In this document: piece by piece, positions 52,601-61,600 of the stretch
Position numbering within the stretch: position 1 is the first letter of the stretch
Layout of the letters: each line of letters opens with the position of its first letter
Assembly (NCBI GenBank): GCA_030867875.1
Contig: JAOWCC010001368.1
Location: forward strand, 7,487,714-7,551,713
From: Actinernus sp. WN-2022
Taxonomy: Eukaryota > Cnidaria > Anthozoa > Actiniaria > Actinernidae
DNA: 64,000 nucleotides
Direction: 5' to 3'
The notes under the pieces: model-generated
The model's input: the letters and a program-made list of their open reading frames with translations, nothing else
Told to the model about the DNA's origin: nothing
The model's database searches: none
Translations under genes and position numbers: made by a program

Positions 52601-55600
52601 TCCAGACATGCGCAAAGCCATTACACAGCTCCTTAAAAATAATATGTTTATTATATAGCTTCTTCAGTTTCTTTGAGACCAGTAGTACGGGAAGTTATGG
52701 ACCGCAAATTGACCAATTATATCTCGCGAGTTCCGGACTTCCGGTTGGATCACACTGCATTCTGGGTAGGTGGGCTCAGGAAAGTGGGCATCAACTTCCA
52801 GAGCGGCCATATTGGATTTGAGCGCAGTCAACTTGGAAACTTTATTAATCCCGTTCTAAAGCTTAAACATCGACTTAGAACTCCCAACTGAAGAATCTGT
52901 AAAGGTAAGATATTCCGTGTATTAGGTAGTAAGTTTTTGAACTTGCAAAGGAGCAAAAATTGACTGCACTCAAATCCAATATGGCCGATCTAGAAGTTGA
53001 TGCCCACTTTTCTGAGCCCACCTACCCAGAATGCAGTGTGATCCAACCGGAAGTCCGGAACTCCTGATGCATGTATAATAAACTATATTAGTTATCGCCT
53101 CTTGCATACGTCATTCAGTGGGATACGGGATTTATCGGCATACGATAATTAATTAGTCAACCAAAAATGAGTTCATTTGCTGTTCTTACTCTGGCCTGAG
53201 GGAGGTGATTTCACTGTATCTGCTACGTGTTTTCAAGTTCAGATGTCTGACAGATCATTTATTTTGTACAGGAACTAAAATACCACCATGAAGTTGTCTC
53301 TGTGGAAGAAATCAACAAGAAAATTGGAATTAAGTAAGTTTTACTTGCAAAATATATGGGTCAGGATAACGTGTAGTTGAGCTGAGGAAAGTATGATTAT
53401 CACATCACTCGTACGGTCCGTGTGCGCTATCCTTTCAAAACCATTTACAAGTCACGTGATGTGGACCGTACGTGTTTGACGTGAACGGGCCGGTAAAAGC
53501 CGTCCAGTCCCACTCGATTTTATGCTTGTTATTTGCCATTATCAATACAAACTAAGTGGTCATGTGATAAAAAACTTATTGACTGAGTTAGGTCGGGCCT
53601 AACGGGATAATATTTGGCTCTCGGTCATTTTGTAGCACTCGGTCCGTACGTCATGACCTTGAGCTAAAGTCGTCCCCAGGAATCTACTCCGTCGTCCCAT
53701 CATGCAATCGCAAAACGTTTTTTTTTTTACAAAATGGCGGCCATTTTTACTCGCTCGGCGTGGGGCTAAACCGAAACAGTGACGTCACAATATCCAGCCG
53801 CGCGTAAACGAGAAGCCTGGGGAGGAGTCTAACCTCGGCCCTCATACTCAGTCAATAAGTATCTAATGGTTTTATGTATTTTTTTTGTAGCGAGACACCA
53901 GATCGTATTGCCAAGCTGCTTACCAAAATGTGTCTACAGAGTGAAGTGGTCAATGAAGGAAAACATGTTAGAGTTGAGATCCCACCAACAAGAGCCGATA
54001 TCCTTCTCTGCATTTATTACACTGATCACTTACAGTGCGACTACTATAACCAGTGCCACTTAGACAACGAGAACCAATCACAGGGACACTTGGGTAACGA
54101 GAACCAATCACAGGGCCACTTAGACAACGAGAACCAATAACAGTGCAGAACGATAACAAAGCATTCCAACTTATGTTGAGTAGAAGACAACAGCATTTCA
54201 ACTTGCTCGAGCTTCGATATTTGGTCGTCTAGTTCTGAAGTCAAAGTCTTTTGAATGAGAAAAATCGCGTGGATATCCTACGACTTGTATTTTGGAATGC
54301 TTTATTTTCTATTTCATATGTGTTTAGTTCTCATTGCCTAAGTGGTCCTGGTTACAGTAGTCGCACTGTAGTTGTAATGTGTTTAGTTCTCGTTGTCTAA
54401 GTGGCCCTGGTTACAGTAGTCACACTGTAGTTGTAATGTGTTTAGTTCTCATTGCCTAAGTGGCCCTGGTTACAGTAGTCACACTGTAGTTGTAATGTGT
54501 TTAGTTCTCATTGCCTAAGTGGCCCTGGTTACAGTAGTCACACTGTAGTTGTAATGTGTTTAGTTCTCATTGCCTAAGTGGCCCTGGTTACAGTAGTCAC
54601 ACTGTAGTTGTAATGTGTTTAATTCTCATTGCCTAAGTGGCCCTGATTACAGTAGTTGCACTGAAAGTAAGGCTCCAGCTAAGAACGCTAGGCTCTCGGT
54701 CGTGACTTCAAGATGTTCTCTCTGAATTTCTAACGAGACCTGAAACAACCATGGGGGCTGATCAAAGCCAGGACCCGGGTAATCCACAGGTAGAATTGGA
54801 ATTTAGCGTGTTGGTTTTTGCGGAGGGAGGAAAACCGGAGAACCCGGAGAAAAACCCTCGGAGCAAGGGCGAGATACCAACAAACTCAACTCACATATGG
54901 CGCCGCGTCCGGGAATCGAACCTGGGCCACAGAGGTGAGAGGCGAAGCGCTTAACCACTGTACCACCCCGGCTTCCGTTGTCGGAATACAAAGTAAAAAT
55001 TGATTTTTCTGATCATGTGATTAATCATCTTCCCCTTGGCACATCTTTCAATGACGCACCGCATGTCCAGAAATAAATAACTGTAAACTAGTCTTGTTTT
55101 AAGATTCCTGATATTCTATAAACTAATTGCGATTTTGAGAGGCCGATACCGAATTATATTGCCGGCCAGTTGGGAGAAAATATATTTCGTATAATACGAA
55201 AAATATATTTGCTTCCAACGCCGGCAATATAATTCGGTATCGGCGTCTCAAAATCGCAATTAGTTTTGTATCGCGATTCAACAGTTAAGTCGGGAATTGT
55301 TAAAAGAAAGAAGAGAATGAAGCACCAAACTTATGCTGATCGTAATTTCAATTCTCAAAAGGCGCCTAGTATATCTATGGCAACGGTTTCACGGCTTGAG
55401 TGGAGAAAACTTTCGCGACGTGTTTTGAAATCTCTTCAAAAAATTTGAAAATTGTACTTTTAGCGGTTAGTGTTAGATTTTTGACGGAAACTACAATGCC
55501 AACCTTACCTTTAGGATTGAATAATTGCCCTATATCATTATGACGTCAAATCAAAACAATCTATTGTTTAAACGCTAAGGATCACGGTCGTGGGAGGGGG

Positions 55601-58600
55601 ACAAAACAGCAACAACACAAAGGAAATCGCTGTCAAATGCATTTTGTAGAACGTAGAATAGCGGTAACAGCCACCAAATACGGTAAATATTATGGGATAA
55701 ACATTGATACAGCTGATATCTGGAAACCAGACAATTCGAAGTTAAATTTTCCTCAGCAGAGCAGATTTAGTTCAAAATTCTATTGTTCATGTCGATTCTG
55801 TCCCCCTAATAAACAAGCCGTGACGTCATAATGATATAGGTCAATTGTTATCTTGTAATTTACATTGTTTCGAAGGTGAAATTGTAGAAATCTTGCTGTT
55901 GAACAAACGACTTTTGAACTTGACCTGGAACCCATGTAACTGCAAGGGCTCGCGCAAGAGCCAATCAGAGGCTGGTATTCTGAGACGCCAATACCATGTT
56001 ATATTGGCGTCTCAAAAGTAAACAAAATGATCAGTGAATCGTGATACAGGTCGGAAAATATGACTCAGTTCGGTGAATAATTGTTAAGTGAAAATGTATA
56101 CAGTGGTTTGTATTCAGAGGAACCTTGTTTTATGAGTTAACGAGTCATGAGTCAATGTTAGGGTTAGGCTTAGTTGTAAAAATAAAAAAGATCCCAAAAT
56201 GTTCAACTTGACTCGTGACTCATTGACTCCTGATCATAGACTCGTGACTCCTGAAAACCTCTTTCTCGTGTATTCAATGTGACAGCTGCATGGTTATGTC
56301 CTTAACAACATTTCAAATGTGATTCATGCATGTGATATTATTGAAGATGTTGCCATTGCACATGGGTTTAATAACATATTGAAGACTATTCCAACAACAA
56401 ACACCATTGCAAATCAGGTATGCCAACCTTAAAGTTTGGACTTCTATGCTTTATCAGTTGTACTAATATGCACGCATATATCCATAATCGTTTATCCGCA
56501 TTTGATGACTGTGGATTTTGACATTTCTATCTCTTGTGTCAATAAAGCGTTGTTTTGTCACAAACGGCGCACTCTAGATGCACACCCACGGAACCTTTAA
56601 AGTTTGCTCGGCGCTGCAAGTTTTTGTCGCGTTGCGAAATCGCGTCCAAGCCTTAATTAGTCTCGCATGGAGGCTGGTGTTGACTCTGCACTGATACAAA
56701 CCCTTTTTCTGCGGATTATATGGATAGATTGGCAAGGCCGAGTTTCTCAGCAAACAATACGAGTCAGTCTACTAATGAGGATCTAAGTTGCATTCGTGTT
56801 TTGCACAGCCAACTAATAACCTCGGACTATTTTCATGAGCGCTGAATCGTAATCTGCAATCACTTCAGTGGTGTTTGTGTGCATATTGGATATATTCACC
56901 CGTTTTTATGTTGATCAGTACATTATTACCATCTCTCTTGTCTTGACAGTTCAAGCTGAATAAAGTGTGTGACCTACTGAGGCAGGAGATTGCCCAGGCT
57001 GGGTTCACTGAAGTTCTCACGTTTGCTTTGGTAAGAATCGAAATACAATGCTCAGCATAGTCTGTCCTCAAAGACGACATAAACGGTCAGGCCAAACTAC
57101 ATGAATGTTGTGTTTCCGGTAACCCGAGCGACCTGGATTTTTTCTTGCCGACCTCAAACATTTTTTTTTTCAAGACTTGAAATATAATTATTTTCCGACC
57201 TACCTTCCTGGCTTTTTTTCAACTCGTTACCGGAAACGCAACATTTATTAAAAGTATTGATTCACCTAAGAAATATAGCAAAAGACAACAGGATGCATGA
57301 GCATATCTCACATACGATAAGACAACAGGATGCATGAGCATATCTCTCACATACGATAAGACAACAGGATGCATGAGCATATCTCTCACATACGATAAGA
57401 CAACAGGATGCATGAGCATATCTCTCACATACGATAAGACAACAGGATGCATGAGCATATCTCACATACGATAAGACAACAGGATGCATGAGCATATCTC
57501 CCATACGATAAGACAACAGGATGCATGAGCATATCTCACATACGATAAGACAACAGGATGCATGAGGATAAGACAACAGGATGCATGAGCATATCTCTCA
57601 CATACGATAAGACAACAGGATGCATGAGCATATCTCTCACATACGATAAGACAACAGGATGCATGAGCATATCTCACATACGATAAGACAACAGGATGCA
57701 TGAGCATATCTCACATACGATAAGACAACAGGATGCATGAGCATATCTCACACATACGATAAGACAACAGGATGCATGAGCATATCTCTCACATACGATA
57801 AGACAACAGGATGCATGAGCATATCTCTCACATACGATAAGACAACAGGATGCATGAGCATATCTCTCACATACGATAAGACAACAGGATGCATGAGCAT
57901 ATCTCTCACATACGATAAGACAACAGGATGCATGAGCATATCTCACACATACGATAAGACAACAGGATGCATGAGCATATCTCTCACATACGATAAGACA
58001 ACAGGATGCATGAGCATATCTCTCACATACGATAAGACAACAGGATGCATGAGCATATCTCACATACGATAAGACAACAGGATGCATGAGCATATCTCAC
58101 ATACGATAAGACAACAGGATGCATGAGCATATCTCACATACGATAAGACAACAGGATGCATGAGCATATCTCTCACATACGATAAGACAACAGGATGCAT
58201 GAGCATATCTCTCACATACGATAAGACAACAGGATGCATGAGCATATCTCTCACATACGATAAGACAACAGGATGCATGAGCATATCTCACATACGATAA
58301 GACAACAGGATGCATGAGCATATCTCCCATACGATAAGACAACAGGATGCATGAGCATATCTCACATACGATAAGACAACAGGATGCATGAGGATAAGAC
58401 AACAGGATGCATGAGCATATCTCTCACATACGATAAGACAACAGGATGCATGAGCATATCTCTCACATACGATAAGACAACAGGATGCATGAGCATATCT
58501 CACATACGATAAGACAACAGGATGCATGAGCATATCTCACATACGATAAGACAACAGGATGCATGAGCATCTCTCACATACGATAAGACAACAGGATGCA

Positions 58601-61600
58601 TGAGCATATCTCTCACATACGATAAGACAACAGGATGCATGAGCATATCTCTCACATACGATAAGTGCTGTCTGAGATGTCCACAGTCAAAGTTACGAGC
58701 AGAAATAGAGGAAACTATACGTACTGTTTAATAAACGAGCAGAAGTGTTTTATCAGGTTTAAAACTCGAGGGCGCAGCCCGAGAGTTTTAGACCTGATAA
58801 AACACGTGCTGCGAGTTTTTTAAACGGCTTAAAAAACGTCTAGATTTATAGAGTCTTGTAATTCAGTTATTTTGGCGGTACGACCTATTTCGGCGGAGAA
58901 AATCCAAGTTAAAGTTTATGTAAATTAGGATGAAATATTTATCACATTTAACGGTCGCTTCTCGCTCGGTGATTTCCTTTGTTTTTGCTTCATGAATTAT
59001 TCATGAGTTTTTTTAAAAGACTATGTCGCAAACCCGCCGTCGTAGTGCACTCTGGGATGGATATCTCAGTTTTCCATTGTTGTTGTTGGGCGGCCATCTT
59101 GGATTTAACAATGGAAACTGAGATATCCATCCCAGAGTGCACTGCGACGGCGGGGTTGCGATATAGTCTATGCTGTTGGTCATTTTTATTGTGAAAACTT
59201 AAGAAAACATCATCCCGCCAATAGGAAAGAAAAAACAAAAGAGCTTTGAATCAAAAACTTGGGTACCTTCTTCATATACCACAGTTAGTTTGATCACCCT
59301 GCAAAACTAAATAAAAACTTCAAAAGTTATAAAATAAGAGATATATTACTTTGTTTTTTTATAGAATTTGTGAGTAGTACCCAATGAAATTACGAGAAAG
59401 AAGAACATAACATTTTAAAATACTTTTACATTTCTTTGTTGTTCATGCTATCGTCCTTCACCTGAGCATTATTTAATTATCTCTATTTCCCTGTTATTTT
59501 TCAGTGCTCTAGAGATGATGTTTCTGAGAAGTTGAAGAAGCCACTGAGTGAGTCAGGTGCCGTGCATATCGGTAACCCAAAGACACTAGAGTTCCAGGTA
59601 AGTCTGCCATATTTTTTTCTTGGACAGGCGATGCGACTTTCTAAAAAACTCGCATCCTTAGCACGCGTCTTCACTGACACTCTTGCAAAGGCGACATAAA
59701 CCGCGAGGAATTAAATGAGTTGGATTTCTCGCGACAGAAAGTACAGACTTGTCACATGTGTAACCACCTCAAAACATTTCCCGCGCCAGCGAAGCGACGA
59801 TAGCTTATCCAGCCAATAATGAGCAAGTACGAAAGCGAGGCAATAGTCGTACCCAGTCTTCCATGTGCGCGGTCTTCTTGCCAACGAACATTTATCACCC
59901 ATTGAACCACCACCGAGTGCTCGGGATGCCCCGGTTTTTCAGAAAGTCGCGTTGACTATCGCTCGTGTAACCGTGGCTTAAACTTACAAATTCATCCATT
60001 CTTGTTACCAAACATTGTAACCATGCAAACACTGACATTTCGTTTCGCCGCTGATCACGTGTCCAGGTTGCCAGGACAACACTGTTGCCAGGGATACTGA
60101 AGACCCTCAACTGTAACAAGAAAATGCCGTTACCCATCAAGCTGTTCGAGATGTCAGACGTGGTGCACAAAGATGACAAAAAGGGTAATACATGCTATTA
60201 TGACGTGTTCTGATGTGACGTCACCAATAATGACGTCATAATGCCATCAAACGCCCCCGTCAGAGTTTAAGATTGGTTTAAGGTGAAGCATGGTTCGCAC
60301 GGGCCTTGAAAAGTCCTTGAAATAATGCCAAGTCCTTGAAAAGTCCTTGACTTTGATACAGGTAGATTCGGTTTTCTTCTTGAAAAGACCTTGAATTTTG
60401 CTGAAACCTCCTTGGATGTTTGAGAAGACTGTAAAACAGCCTTATTTTTGCCTCCAAAAGATCGCTAGAGCGGCACTGGATGATTCAACATGCAAACCAG
60501 TCAAAGAAAGGGTCTGACTAGCCTCCTCCGCAGGCATCTCTAGTTAGTAAGAAATAGTAAGGTTGGGAACCCTGTGGAACTGGGAACGAAAAAGAAGAAA
60601 ACGCCCCAGGGTACCTCGCGCGCCCACATGTTCGGCCACAGGGTTCCCAACCTTACTATTTCTTACTAACTAGAGATGCCTGCGGAGGAGGCTAGGGTCT
60701 GACATCGGGTCTAGTTGCATAGAATTTTGAGCCGGATCATTAACGTGTGATCCTGTGAAAAGTGTGGATTCTCCTTGAAAACTCCTTGCAAAGAAAGTTC
60801 TGAAGTCTTTATAAACCATGCAATACAAGCAACATTTTCTTGTAACTTGTCATGCAACAGTGTTGCAGCCTGTTTCACGTATTACGCAACAACATTTCAT
60901 GTTGCGAGTTGCTGCAACATTTTTGTAACTCGCAACATGAAATTTCGTTGCAGAACAAGTTGCAGTGAAGGTGGTAATACGTGCAACATCAGGTTGAATC
61001 ATGCAATTCTACATTTTTGCATGATAAGTTAAGCATTGCAAAAGAATGCTGCTCCTATTACTTCACTTTTATGCGCTGTCAGAATCCCCCACTCACCACC
61101 CCTCCCTCCAGCGTACGGAAAAGTACAATAATACTTTGTTTTGTCTGATTTTGTCCTTTAGATGTTGGAGCTCGTAACAACCGACGATTCTGTGCTGTAA
61201 ATTACAACAAAACACCTGGATTTGAGGTAAATAGAACAAGCATTAGCAAATCTTACAATTGCTTCTACGAATAGCAGTTTCAGCGGTATTGAACCAAACG
61301 CCTCACTTCAAGGTAATGAAGTACTATTCAAACTGTATCTAAATACGTCGTGTTTGTTAAGGGGCGGTTGTCTCATATAAGAAAGATGGTTTCAATTCGT
61401 TACATCGAAGTGAGGCTGTTCATAGCGCAACTGGAATAAATTGTCTGCTATGACGTCAGTTGACTACAACTACCAGAATTCTTTGCGCTGATTATTTTGT
61501 TCCTCTAATTTAGACCATTGTCTTGGTATTCTCATAAGCAGCTCGCGTCTATTGTTCTACTGATGCGTGCGCAACATCTTCAAAATGACCTATTCTCACA

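Larger units (their letters stand above)
53998..56316 (+). other. FARSB: Probable U12-type (minor spliceosome) intron of FARSB, AT-AA ends
   Basis: The 5' splice site reads ATATCCTT, the textbook U12 signal. Near the 3' end, tccttaac (about 56299-56306) matches the U12 branch-site consensus and lies 10-12 nt before the junction. Joining 53997 to 56317 restores RADVIHACD, aligned without gap to human RADIIHACD, and keeps the frame. The terminal dinucleotides are then AT-AA, a rare but reported U12 subtype. An AT-AC reading ending at 56309 with a shifted 5' site would insert extra residues; confirmation needs RNA. Confidence 0.75.

Noticed and set aside
53998..54140. Exon 13 reading through to a stop at about 54140
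   Set aside because: The extension is not conserved and enters a transposon-derived minisatellite; splicing at 53997 restores the conserved B5 domain.
55637..55831. 64-codon frame with a Cys cluster
   Set aside because: It lies entirely within a MITE and runs into its terminal repeat.
56299..56310. AT-AC ending of the U12-type intron at 56309
   Set aside because: With the 5' site after G it brings a stop; with the site after GAT it inserts ISN before VIHACD and moves the 5' site off the ATATCCTT consensus.
57219..58533. Many overlapping frames ([20 protein letters not shown]) that look like a repeat protein
   Set aside because: They arise from the 37/39-bp minisatellite in a FARSB intron; frames shift with unit length and no start or splice context exists.
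57287..58664. Possible CRISPR-like array
   Set aside because: The units are contiguous without unique spacers and the genome is clearly eukaryotic.
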